Shown: positions 1-5,115, numbered from the stretch's first letter. The stretch is 8,320 nucleotides of DNA from JANWLD01 sp035700225 (GCA_035700225.1 DASSOT010000024.1:1-8320); one strand, 5' to 3'. Notes: generated by a model not told the origin, from the sequence alone. Numbers and translations are program-made.

Positions 1-512
1 AAAACCCTTTCGCCGGCTCCGTATTTTTCTGCTACCAGGCGTATATGTTCTGCTAAATCCTTAATAACTCTGTCGCCTTCTTTGGTGTGGCCTTTTTCTT
101 TGTTAACCAGGCCTACGTTATCGCCGTCAAACATTATTATCCTGGTGTTTTCTTCGCTATCAGCGGTGCCGATAGCTTCATCGTATGCGGCCCTGCTGGC
201 GACACCAGTAAGCGGATCAATCATCACGGCGCGCTTCAATCTTCGCTTTTCATCCGCGTCTTCAGTCCTTTTATTTTCCAGGCTGGGAGAGGCGAGGAGT
301 GCCAATTCTTCTACCATTTCCTCAGTAATATCTTCAGCCCGTTTCACACCGAACTGCTCAATGGCAAGTCCGGCTACGGCACCACGAGCCCTGACATAAT
401 CCTCGGCCTTATCTTCGGAATATCCGAAGTCTTCCGCCTGCAGTGCGGACAACTCCATAAATTCAGCAGTAATCAATGCCTCCGGTGTCCCAGGCTGGAT
501 ATTCAATACCAT
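1..512 (-). CDS. GGDEF-domain protein, N-terminal part (cut by window start)
   Basis: 170 codons are visible from ATG at 512-510; the gene runs off the window at base 1. Residues 1-95 are acidic, apparently helical and not recognised, with no signal peptide or membrane segment. Residues 99-110 read DPLTGVASRAAY, the classic opening of a GGDEF domain. They are followed by FDGDN (128-132), with the metal-site aspartates, and GHTKEGD (141-147), matching the GHxxGD element. The visible part stops at GAGERV, a few residues before the GG(D/E)EF signature itself, so catalytic competence cannot be judged. GGDEF domains make cyclic di-GMP from GTP, or act as degenerate sensors. The protein looks cytosolic. 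The ATG sits 6 nt after a TATAAT box, so the mRNA is probably leaderless. The family call is firm; enzymatic activity is unknown. Confidence 0.88.
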   Translation of the reverse strand, partial: MVLNIQPGTPEALITAEFMELSALQAEDFGYSEDKAEDYVRARGAVAGLAIEQFGVKRAEDITEEMVEELALLASPSLENKRTEDADEKRRLKRAVMIDPLTGVASRAAYDEAIGTADSEENTRIIMFDGDNVGLVNKEKGHTKEGDRVIKDLAEHIRLVAEKYGAGERV

Positions 513-518
513 CTCTAT

Positions 519-547
519 ATTATAGCATAAAAATTATAAAAAGTCCA
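519..547 (-). promoter_or_regulatory. Promoter of the GGDEF gene
   Basis: On the minus strand there is a perfect -10 box TATAAT (524-519), preceded at a 17-nt spacer by TGGACT (547-542), which matches 4 of 6 of the -35 consensus. Only six bases separate the -10 from the ATG at 512. Transcription would therefore start at or next to the first base of the start codon, giving a leaderless mRNA. Confidence 0.7.
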
Positions 548-555
548 TATAGATA

Positions 556-584
556 TTGCAATTTCAACTAAATAATTTTATAAT
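556..584 (+). promoter_or_regulatory. Promoter of the lipid kinase gene
   Basis: TTGCAA (556-561), a 17-nt spacer and TATAAT (579-584). The predicted start of transcription is near 591, which leaves a leader of about 9 nt before ATG 600 and no room for a Shine-Dalgarno sequence; none is seen. It is arranged back to back with the promoter of the GGDEF gene, and the -35 boxes of the two promoters are about 8 bp apart, so the two genes may share regulation. Confidence 0.65.
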
Positions 585-599
585 TATCATTCTGAAATT

Positions 600-1685
600 A
601 TGAACGGTGCAGAAACAGGCGAACAATTAGCCGTATTGGCTAACCTAAAAAGCTCTTTTCCGGAAAAGGTGGAGAGGCACGTGGAAGCGATTCAAAGCAT
701 GGACGACTTCGACGTATTGATGGTAGATACCGGCCCTCCGGACAAGGTAGATAACGTGCAAGTAGTAGCTGAAACCTTGAGAGACAACCCTGGCGTAAAG
801 CGTTTGCTGGTCTACGGCGGCGATGGAACTTGGAGCATAGCGGCCAACGGACTGATTGGGTCGGGCAGGCAAGACGTGGCGCTGGCGATAAGTCCTTGCG
901 GCAACGCTGATGACGCATCAAGCTCGCTCTATGGCAAAGGCGAGCTCGAAAAACCACAGGACATACGCAATCTAATAAGATACGGCGTGCCCGTCCCGCT
1001 TCCTGCCATAAGGGTAGAACGCGAAGGCGGCGAGCGCTACGCGGCGGCTTATTTCGGCGTCGGTCTAAGCGGCCAGGCGGCGGTAGAGATGAACCGCGAA
1101 GAATACAGAAAGAAAAAAGAAGGCCGAAACCCTGTATTGAATCGGATTGCCGACGCCAGGAAAGTACTGCCATTGCTTTCCGGCGACGAAAAAAACATCT
1201 ACAGATATATAAATCAAGACGGTTCGGAAAGAGCCGTAAGGGAACTATTGATCAGCAACGTAAGCCTATTTGCCAGGGAATTCGTGGTAAACGTAGATTC
1301 CTGGGGCGAGGAAGTCGTAGCCAATGAGTTCGGTCCGGAAGCTTTTGTCCGCGGAGTCATAGCCAGACTGGCCAAAGAACGATATAGGACGGAGCTCACA
1401 GCGAAACTATACGGGTCGGATCTTACGCCTTCTGCTTTCAAGACGGTTCTTGAAGGAAGGCCGATGGTTCCCGGTATCAAGGGCGAGCCTTTCAGCCGCC
1501 TGACCATGGAGATGAAACAGGACACCCCCATCCAGCTAGACGGCGAGCCTGATATAGCTCCAAAAGGTTCTACTCTGGATATCAGCGTGGTACCCTCTGC
1601 TATACAAGTGCTCAAGCCCAGGCATCTGCGCGCGGTTGAGCCGTCCGGGTATGGCGGCGAACTCAGCCGTGTGGTAAATTATTAG
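600..1685 (+). CDS. Diacylglycerol kinase family lipid kinase (DAGK catalytic domain)
   Basis: 361 aa. The nucleotide-binding signature GGDGTW lies at 73-78 after the strand KRLLVY. A second phosphate-loop-like element, SPCGNADDA, lies around 98-106 (the family has PLGTGNDFA here). FGVGLSG (152-158) and LDGEP (313-317) followed by a SAIQVLKP ending match the C-terminal half of DgkB/YegS-type kinases. Such enzymes phosphorylate diacylglycerol or related lipids with ATP at the inner membrane face. NAD kinases share the GGDGT loop but lack this DGEP C-terminal layout. The start is ATG 600, because an in-frame stop lies at 573-575. The usual first beta strand with its NP-x-SG motif is shortened here to an opening MNGAETG. 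There is no Shine-Dalgarno sequence and the leader is very short. The exact lipid substrate cannot be told from sequence. Confidence 0.85.
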   Translation: MNGAETGEQLAVLANLKSSFPEKVERHVEAIQSMDDFDVLMVDTGPPDKVDNVQVVAETLRDNPGVKRLLVYGGDGTWSIAANGLIGSGRQDVALAISPCGNADDASSSLYGKGELEKPQDIRNLIRYGVPVPLPAIRVEREGGERYAAAYFGVGLSGQAAVEMNREEYRKKKEGRNPVLNRIADARKVLPLLSGDEKNIYRYINQDGSERAVRELLISNVSLFAREFVVNVDSWGEEVVANEFGPEAFVRGVIARLAKERYRTELTAKLYGSDLTPSAFKTVLEGRPMVPGIKGEPFSRLTMEMKQDTPIQLDGEPDIAPKGSTLDISVVPSAIQVLKPRHLRAVEPSGYGGELSRVVNY

Positions 1686-1708
1686 TTATTAACAATCGAA
1701 GATATAAA

Positions 1709-1790
1709 GAGTGCGGGGAGAGAACTAGCTCAATGAACCGCCGGCAACCCGGGTAAGGCCGGGTGCTCCGTCTAGCCCGGATAAGGGAAA
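1709..1790 (+). promoter_or_regulatory. SAM riboswitch aptamer (SAM-I/SAM-IV superfamily) upstream of metK
   Basis: The core reads CAATGAACC then GCCGGCAACC, close to the SAM-I/IV consensus (GAUGA..CC..GGCAACC). Visible helices: P2, GCGG 1713-1716 with CCGC 1738-1741; an inner GAG 1718-1720 with CTC 1729-1731, whose loop holds CTAG 1725-1728; P3, ACCCGG 1747-1752 with CCGGGT 1759-1764, followed by TGCT as in the SAM-I GGUGCU element. CTAG 1772-1775 can pair with the P2 loop to give the expected pseudoknot. CCC 1776-1778 with GGG 1785-1787 may be a small extra helix. The short P2 without an evident kink-turn is more like SAM-IV or SAM-I/IV variants than classical SAM-I. P1 could not be drawn convincingly. 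Position directly before metK supports feedback by S-adenosylmethionine. Confidence 0.82.
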
Positions 1791-1809
1791 AATATGTGAA
1801 TACGCAGTC

Positions 1810-1840
1810 AGTCCTTTTTGTCCGGAAAACAGAAAGGATT
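1810..1840 (+). promoter_or_regulatory. metK: Expression-platform hairpin masking the metK ribosome site
   Basis: Bases 1812-1817 (TCCTTT) pair with 1833-1838 (AAAGGA), which is the metK Shine-Dalgarno sequence 7 nt before ATG 1846. Wobble and A-T pairs can extend the stem to about 10 bp (1810-1819 with 1831-1840), with an 11-nt loop. The stem is followed by six T (1839-1844), so a weak terminator role is also possible. The closeness to the ATG favours translational control. It probably forms the OFF state of the riboswitch. Confidence 0.65.
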
Positions 1841-1845
1841 TTTTA

Positions 1846-2958
1846 ATGCCCGACGGCGCGAAACTATTTACCAGCGAATCTGTGTGCGCAGGCCACCCGG
1901 ACAAGATATGCGATGCCATCAGCGATGCTATTTTGGATGAAGCGCTCAAGCTTGACCCGAATGCCCGCACTGCAGTCGAAACCGTAGTGGGCGACAGCCA
2001 TATGAGCCTGTTCGGCGAAGTCAGGTTGAATGGCGATATTGGCTACGAAAAGATTGTCCGAAGCAAGATTGCCGAGCTGGGCTATACGAATCCTGAATGG
2101 AAATTCTACGACAAGGTGAAATTATCCAACTTCATACACAACCAGGCGCCGGATATAGCCGTAGGCGTGGACAAGGGCGGCGCCGGCGACCAGGGCATGA
2201 TGTTCGGTTATGCCTGCAAACAGACAGAGCAACTGTTGCCCCTGCCGATAGTCCTGGCGCATGCGCTAACCCGGCGCATAGACGAAGCCCGCGCTAGTGG
2301 CGAGCTTGCATGGCTTCGCCCCGATGGCAAAGCGCAGGTCACTGTTCGCTACGAAGGAAAAACTCCGGTTGCGGTGGAAAAGACCGTTTTGGCGCTGGCC
2401 CATGATGAACAGACAACTCCGGAACAAGTCCGAAGCGATGCGAAAGAAAAGATTATCAGACCCGTGCTGGAAAAATTCGGTATGGATACGGACGGCGACA
2501 TCATTATCAACGGCACGGGAGTATGGCACATTCCGGGGCCGGAATCTGACGCCGGCCTGACAGGGCGCAAGATAGTAGTGGATACTTACGGCGGTTACGC
2601 TCGGGTCGGCGGCGGGGCTTTTTCCGGCAAGGACCCGAGCAAGGTTGACCGCTCCGGAGCATACGCGGCCCGCTATATTGCGAAAAACATCGTGGCAAAC
2701 GGTCTGGCAGACGAATGCGAGGTCGGCCTGGCTTATGTGATAGGCCACCCCAAACCGCTGATGCAGACTATCGAAACCTTCGGTACGGCCAAAGCCGGCG
2801 AAAAGGCCCTGCACGATTTTGCCCATAAGCTTATCGATACTTCCGTAGAGGGGATAATAGATACGCTTAAGCTCCGCCGGCCCATTTATTCCCAGACTTC
2901 CGCCTACGGGCATTTCGGCAAACCTGATTTACCGTGGGAACAAGTTCGCAAAGCTTAG
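1846..2958 (+). CDS. metK: S-adenosylmethionine synthase (methionine adenosyltransferase)
   Basis: 370 aa, slightly shorter than E. coli MetK (384). It makes S-adenosylmethionine from ATP and methionine in the cytosol, releasing phosphate and diphosphate. All hallmark motifs are present: GHPDK (16-20) near the N-terminus, GAGDQGMMFGY (112-122), GLTGRK (237-242), GGGAFSGKDPSKVDRS (255-270) with the catalytic Lys and Asp residues, and AYGHFG near the end. The segment before GLTGRK reads NGTGVWHIPGPESD (222-235), where most MetKs have PTGRFVIGGPxGD, and the residue before GGGAFSGKD is Val where E. coli has His. The adenine-stacking Phe of E. coli is replaced by Trp227, still aromatic. It starts at ATG 1846 with a good ribosome site (AAAGGA, 7 nt spacing), which is part of the riboswitch hairpin. 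The nearest upstream gene, the lipid kinase, ends 160 nt before it on the same strand. Confidence 0.97.
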   Translation: MPDGAKLFTSESVCAGHPDKICDAISDAILDEALKLDPNARTAVETVVGDSHMSLFGEVRLNGDIGYEKIVRSKIAELGYTNPEWKFYDKVKLSNFIHNQAPDIAVGVDKGGAGDQGMMFGYACKQTEQLLPLPIVLAHALTRRIDEARASGELAWLRPDGKAQVTVRYEGKTPVAVEKTVLALAHDEQTTPEQVRSDAKEKIIRPVLEKFGMDTDGDIIINGTGVWHIPGPESDAGLTGRKIVVDTYGGYARVGGGAFSGKDPSKVDRSGAYAARYIAKNIVANGLADECEVGLAYVIGHPKPLMQTIETFGTAKAGEKALHDFAHKLIDTSVEGIIDTLKLRRPIYSQTSAYGHFGKPDLPWEQVRKA

Positions 2959-2962
2959 CACC

Positions 2963-3004
2963 GTACCATAAAACAGATAAACCAGTGATCTGTTATTCTG
3001 GTAC
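2963..3004 (+). terminator. Composite terminator hairpin after metK
   Basis: Two nested stems begin 5 nt after the metK stop: GTACCA (2963-2968) with TGGTAC (2999-3004), and AACAGAT (2972-2978) with ATCTGTT (2988-2994), with a small internal loop between them. The sequence after it is only moderately T-rich (TCTTTGG, then a T6 run at 3022-3027). It could work in both directions, since the minus-strand ORF described next ends inside it. Confidence 0.5.
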
Positions 3005-3295
3005 TCTTTGGCCATTTTGAATTTTTTGTCTCCAGTACTCACTCACGGTATGGCATATACCGTTCCCTGGAGTGCTTCGACAAGAAAATCCAAACTGACC
3101 TAAAGTGCTAAGCTTTGCGATACCGATGTTTGTATCTAGTTCTTCAGAGCTTGGTGCACCACAAAAGTTGCAGGCATGGCCGGGTTTGCCAGCCAACAGT
3201 TCAACTTGGTGCGTAAGTTCTGATACAATTAAGTCAAATGATTGACATATATCACAGCACCGCACGTGCTCGAAAACTGGCAAAAATAGACGCAC
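2993..3295 (-). CDS. Doubtful small Cys-rich ORF, possibly a zinc-finger protein or gene remnant
   Basis: This frame fills the metK-corA spacer on the minus strand. The maximum length is 100 aa from GTG 3295, or 90 aa from GTG 3265; there is no in-frame ATG, and both GTGs overlap the corA start. The peptide holds CCDIC, later CNFCGAP, and two further cysteines near the end (FSC, GICH), a spacing compatible with a zinc ribbon. CNFCG resembles the CxFCG of the ClpX zinc-binding domain. A TTG at Leu34, just before AGKPGHACNFC, would give about 67 aa. No ribosome site or convincing minus promoter was seen, and codon use is more AT-ending than in neighbours. It ends inside a terminator-like hairpin, which is mild support. 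It may be a real small gene, the 3' remnant of one, or chance. Confidence 0.3.
   Translation of the reverse strand: MRLFLPVFEHVRCCDICQSFDLIVSELTHQVELLAGKPGHACNFCGAPSSEELDTNIGIAKLSTLGQFGFSCRSTPGNGICHTVSEYWRQKIQNGQRVPE
3030..3072. repeat. Nested inverted repeat in the metK-corA spacer
   Basis: CTCCAG (3030-3035) is complementary to CTGGAG (3067-3072), and inside lies the 7-bp palindrome ACGGTAT (3045-3051) with ATACCGT (3057-3063). Its role is unknown; it may be incidental structure within the doubtful minus-strand ORF. Confidence 0.35.
3224..3229 (+). promoter_or_regulatory. corA: -10 box of corA, leaderless type
   Basis: TACAAT lies 8 nt before ATG 3238, so transcription would begin at about the start codon. 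No good -35 is seen (TTCAAC at 3200-3205 with an 18-nt spacer is the best), and there is no Shine-Dalgarno sequence. Confidence 0.5.
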
Positions 3296-4164
3296 CGAAA
3301 GCAGGTAGCTGGGTGCACGCTATAGAACCGACTAGCGCCGAACTGGATAAACTCGCCAAAGAATTCAACCTGGACCGGGATATCCTGCAAGATGCTACGG
3401 ACCCGCATGAGGCACCGCGCGTCGAGGTAAGCGACGGCCACGTCTACGTCTTCTGCCGGTATTGCCGCCCGGAAGATCCGGACATTCCTACCGAGCCGAT
3501 GCTCATTGTCTACACCGACAAAAACATCATCACCGTTATGCGCAAGGACGACAACATCTTGGAAAATCTCATATTCGGAAAGGTTCAGTTCCTGACCACC
3601 CAAAAGACCAAGACGTTTTTGCATATACTGGATCAGATAAACCACACCTACCGCAGACAGCTTCTGCAGATAGGCAAGCAGATACTCAGATTCCGTTCCC
3701 AGATGCGCCGGACAGAGGCCAGCAGTATCGACTTGATAAAGTTCATCGAGCTGGAAGAGGATTTGAACGAGTTCCTCTCGGCCCTGCAACCGCAAGCCCT
3801 GGTGCTCAATGCGCTGGAAAGCGGCAAATACATGCGCCTTTATGAGGATGACCGCGATATGGCGGACGACATCATGCTCAGCACGAACGAGCTGATAGAA
3901 CTCTGTAAGTCCCGTCTGCGAACCGTGGTGAACGTTCGCCAGGCGTACGATGTGATAGCCACCAACAACCTTAACAAGATATTCAAACGTTTGACCTCCA
4001 TCGCCATCTTCCTGGCCATACCGACCGTAATCGGGGGGCTATGGGGAATGAACGTTGCACTGCCGTTCCAGCATAATAAATATGCGTTCATACTTATTTT
4101 GGTTTTCATAGGCGCTACCGTATATATCGCCACGAAGTTCTTCAACTACAAGAAATGGCTCTGA
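3238..4164 (+). CDS. corA: CorA-family magnesium (divalent cation) transporter
   Basis: 308 aa, normal size for a compact CorA. The N-terminal two thirds form the cytosolic alpha/beta and long-helix domain. The opening MIDIYHSTARARKLAKI, the W-x-H-x-x-x-P-T element and the DRDILQDATDPHEAPRVE segment fit the family. Two C-terminal transmembrane helices lie at about 251-270 and 283-302. Between them is the pore signature GMN (270-272), preceded by Trp where most members have Tyr (WGMN). The extracytoplasmic loop is very short and lacks the usual MPE, reading VALPFQHN. The C-terminus ends FFNYKKWL, basic as usual. CorA proteins form pentameric channels for Mg2+, sometimes Co2+ or Ni2+. The start is fixed by homology to the family N-terminus; the mRNA is probably leaderless. 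It is transcribed alone, with a terminator directly downstream. Confidence 0.93.
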   Translation: MIDIYHSTARARKLAKIDAPKAGSWVHAIEPTSAELDKLAKEFNLDRDILQDATDPHEAPRVEVSDGHVYVFCRYCRPEDPDIPTEPMLIVYTDKNIITVMRKDDNILENLIFGKVQFLTTQKTKTFLHILDQINHTYRRQLLQIGKQILRFRSQMRRTEASSIDLIKFIELEEDLNEFLSALQPQALVLNALESGKYMRLYEDDRDMADDIMLSTNELIELCKSRLRTVVNVRQAYDVIATNNLNKIFKRLTSIAIFLAIPTVIGGLWGMNVALPFQHNKYAFILILVFIGATVYIATKFFNYKKWL

Positions 4165-4168
4165 AAAT

Positions 4169-4210
4169 TAAAGAGGGGAAACCCGCTATTGCCAGGTTTT
4201 CCCCTCTTTA
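4169..4210 (+). terminator. Intrinsic terminator of corA
   Basis: TAAAGAGGGGAAA (4169-4181) pairs with TTTCCCCTCTTTA (4198-4210), a 13-bp stem, with CC/GG extending it past one bulged T. It starts 5 nt after the corA stop. The A-rich left flank and the TTTA at the end suggest it may act in both directions. Confidence 0.8.
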
Positions 4211-4244
4211 GCTTCGCCTGCGGCTCAGGATTCTCCCCTTCCAA

Positions 4245-4283
4245 TTGACACTATTTTTTATGAATAAATAATAAAAAATAGTG
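4245..4283 (+). promoter_or_regulatory. Orphan promoter inside a perfect 13-bp inverted repeat
   Basis: A perfect -35 TTGACA (4245-4250) is followed at 16 nt by AATAAT (4267-4272), 5 of 6 of the -10 consensus. The inverted repeat CACTATTTTTTAT (4249-4261) and ATAAAAAATAGTG (4271-4283), with a 9-nt spacer, covers the end of the -35, the -10 and the likely start site near 4279. It could be an operator or an mRNA 5' hairpin. No recognised gene follows in this direction. Confidence 0.45.
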
Positions 4284-4290
4284 AAAACGA

Positions 4291-4344
4291 TATTATTTCC
4301 TTAAAAGATAATCCCACATGATATCCGAGCATGAATCTTTAGAA
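4291..4344 (+). repeat. Direct repeat copy 1 in the corA-regulator spacer
   Basis: TATTATTTCC (4291-4300), a 12-nt insertion, then a 32-nt unit (4313-4344) beginning CCCACATGATATCC and ending GAATCTTTAGAA. It matches copy 2 at 29 of 32 bases. A small stem is possible, CATG 4317-4320 with CATG 4330-4333. The whole stretch 4211-4563 has no recognised gene. Confidence 0.7.
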
Positions 4345-4390
4345 ACCCCAGAGAAATCGTACTTTGCATTCAAGTGCGAACCGCTCAGAG

Positions 4391-4430
4391 TATTATTTCC
4401 CACATGATACCCAAGTATGAATCTTTAGAA
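4391..4430 (+). repeat. Direct repeat copy 2 in the corA-regulator spacer
   Basis: TATTATTTCC (4391-4400) lies exactly 100 nt after its partner. The 32-nt unit (4399-4430) begins CCCACATGATACCC and overlaps the end of that block. The three differences from copy 1 are all transitions and lie exactly three bases apart. The C-to-T change in the right arm of the CATG stem turns a G-C into a G-U pair, so the small hairpin survives. Confidence 0.7.
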
Positions 4431-4445
4431 TTAATTTATATCTTG

Positions 4446-4473
4446 CCGCAATCATACATTTGGATGTTTGCGG
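4446..4473 (+). other. Hairpin downstream of the direct repeats
   Basis: CCGCAA (4446-4451) pairs with TTGCGG (4468-4473), then a T/T mismatch and CAT/ATG. It could end a transcript started from the promoter at 4245, but there is no T-run after it. Confidence 0.4.
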
Positions 4474-4475
4474 TA

Positions 4476-4506
4476 TTGACGTCGATTAGTTGGTTGGGTC
4501 TATAAT
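4476..4506 (+). promoter_or_regulatory. Possible promoter running antisense into the Fur-family gene
   Basis: TTGACG (4476-4481) and a perfect TATAAT (4501-4506) are separated by 19 nt, longer than ideal. Transcription would begin near 4513 on the plus strand and run through two hairpins into the 3' end of the minus-strand regulator gene. No sense gene follows. Confidence 0.4.
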
Positions 4507-4533
4507 GAAATCGGGAAGTGTGAGGCTTCCATC

Positions 4534-4557
4534 GACCTCGGCATCACCGCCGGGGTC
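4534..4557 (-). terminator. Hairpin just after the regulator stop codon
   Basis: GACCTCGGC (4534-4542) pairs with GCCGGGGTC (4549-4557), 9 bp with one wobble pair and a 6-nt loop. It begins 6 nt beyond the stop codon of the minus-strand regulator. There is no T-run, so it may be a mRNA 3' stabilising hairpin or a poor terminator. On the plus strand it would lie in the possible antisense transcript, behind a second small stem (GGAAG 4513-4517 with CTTCC 4526-4530). Confidence 0.5.
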
Positions 4558-4563
4558 CTTGAT

Positions 4564-5025
4564 TTAGCGGCAGTTTTTGCAGAGGCCGCGGAGTTCGACT
4601 TCGTGGCTTTTTATTTTGAAATCATGCTTGTCGCCGAAGTTTTCTATGGCTTTTTCCATGCGTCCGCCCAAGGATATCGGGATGACTTTGTTGCAATTAA
4701 CGCAGGTCATATGGTGGTGGTGGGGTCGGAATCTCTCGGAAAGTTCAATCCTATATTTCCAGCCGGTGTATATCTTGTTGACTATACCTAGTTCTTCGAA
4801 CAAATCGATGTTGCGATAAATCGTAGCCTGGTTCATCTCGTCCGATAGGGAATAGGCGAGCTCGCGCATGCTCAATGGAGCTTGTTGGTCGGAAAGGGCT
4901 TTGTAGAATAATTTACGCTCAGATGTGAGCCGGAGCATTTTCTTTTTTAAAATACCCTCGAACATGACGCTTCCGCTAAGCTCGCCAGGTTCTGGATTTT
5001 TACCAGTGTGGTTATGTTTACTCAC
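4564..5025 (-). CDS. Fur-family metalloregulator, probably Zur-like
   Basis: 153 aa. It opens with a polar extension (1-29, with His residues), followed by the winged helix (LRLTSERKLFYKAL to NQATIYRNIDLFEELGIV, about 31-82). NQATIYRNID is the DNA-recognition helix typical of Fur proteins. The dimer/metal domain follows, with PHHHHMTC (101-108), structural-zinc cysteines C108/C111 and C149/C152, and SHEVELRGLC (140-149), which resembles the SHTVELFGTC of mycobacterial Zur. E124, H141 and the His cluster fit a Zur-type site, whereas the Asp/Glu expected five residues after the second Cys (PerR D104) is Pro116. It likely binds DNA with metal and represses the divergent ZIP transporter and itself. 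The start is GTG 5025, with AGGA (5036-5033) 7 nt upstream; ATG 5033 is out of frame. Metal identity (zinc) is inferred from the neighbour and motifs. Confidence 0.9.
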   Translation of the reverse strand: MSKHNHTGKNPEPGELSGSVMFEGILKKKMLRLTSERKLFYKALSDQQAPLSMRELAYSLSDEMNQATIYRNIDLFEELGIVNKIYTGWKYRIELSERFRPHHHHMTCVNCNKVIPISLGGRMEKAIENFGDKHDFKIKSHEVELRGLCKNCR

Positions 5026-5039
5026 CTTTTCATCCTAGC

Positions 5040-5068
5040 GTTATTGCGAAAGTTTCGCAATAGTTAAA
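5040..5068 (-). promoter_or_regulatory. Putative promoter of the regulator gene
   Basis: On the minus strand, TTTAAC (5068-5063), a 17-nt spacer and AATAAC (5045-5040), each 3-4 of 6 matches. The first operator fills the spacer. The predicted start would fall at the AGGA ribosome site, leaving a very short leader, so the exact start is uncertain. Confidence 0.35.
5042..5062. promoter_or_regulatory. Operator 1: perfect 10-1-10 palindrome (Fur/Zur-type box)
   Basis: Half-sites TATTGCGAAA (5042-5051) and TTTCGCAATA (5053-5062) are a perfect inverted repeat around G5052. It lies 17 nt upstream of the regulator's GTG. Size and symmetry fit a Fur-family dimer site, but the sequence differs from the well-known Fur, PerR and Zur boxes. 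Confidence 0.75.
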
Positions 5069-5115
5069 CCCGGCAACAAAGGCTTATAAAACAAAAATAA
5101 AACAGTAAAATATAG

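Noticed and set aside
87..530. Plus-strand ORFs opposite the GGDEF gene
   Set aside because: They are antisense shadows; the minus strand carries clear GGDEF motifs and a promoter.
640..1173. Long minus-strand ORF inside the lipid kinase gene
   Set aside because: Arg/Pro/Leu-rich composition without motifs, opposite a gene with clear DAGK motifs.
1700..1716. TATAAA at 1703-1708 as a metK promoter
   Set aside because: Transcription would start inside the riboswitch P2 helix and destroy the aptamer; the promoter must lie further upstream.
2266..2913. 215-codon minus-strand ORF inside metK
   Set aside because: Shadow of the conserved metK frame, with no recognisable domain or promoter.
3229..3795. 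188-codon minus-strand ORF inside corA
   Set aside because: Antisense shadow of a well-conserved CorA frame.
4161..4164. Recoded TGA (Gly or Trp) as in some CPR lineages
   Set aside because: corA ends at this TGA with a normal C-terminus and a terminator 5 nt later, so TGA acts as a stop.
4164..4564. CRISPR array suggested by the direct repeats
   Set aside because: Only two imperfect copies, spacing too large, no cas genes.
4505..4567. 20-codon ORF starting within the TATAAT at 4501
   Set aside because: The start overlaps the -10 box and cannot be on that transcript; the Pro/Ser-rich peptide has no support.
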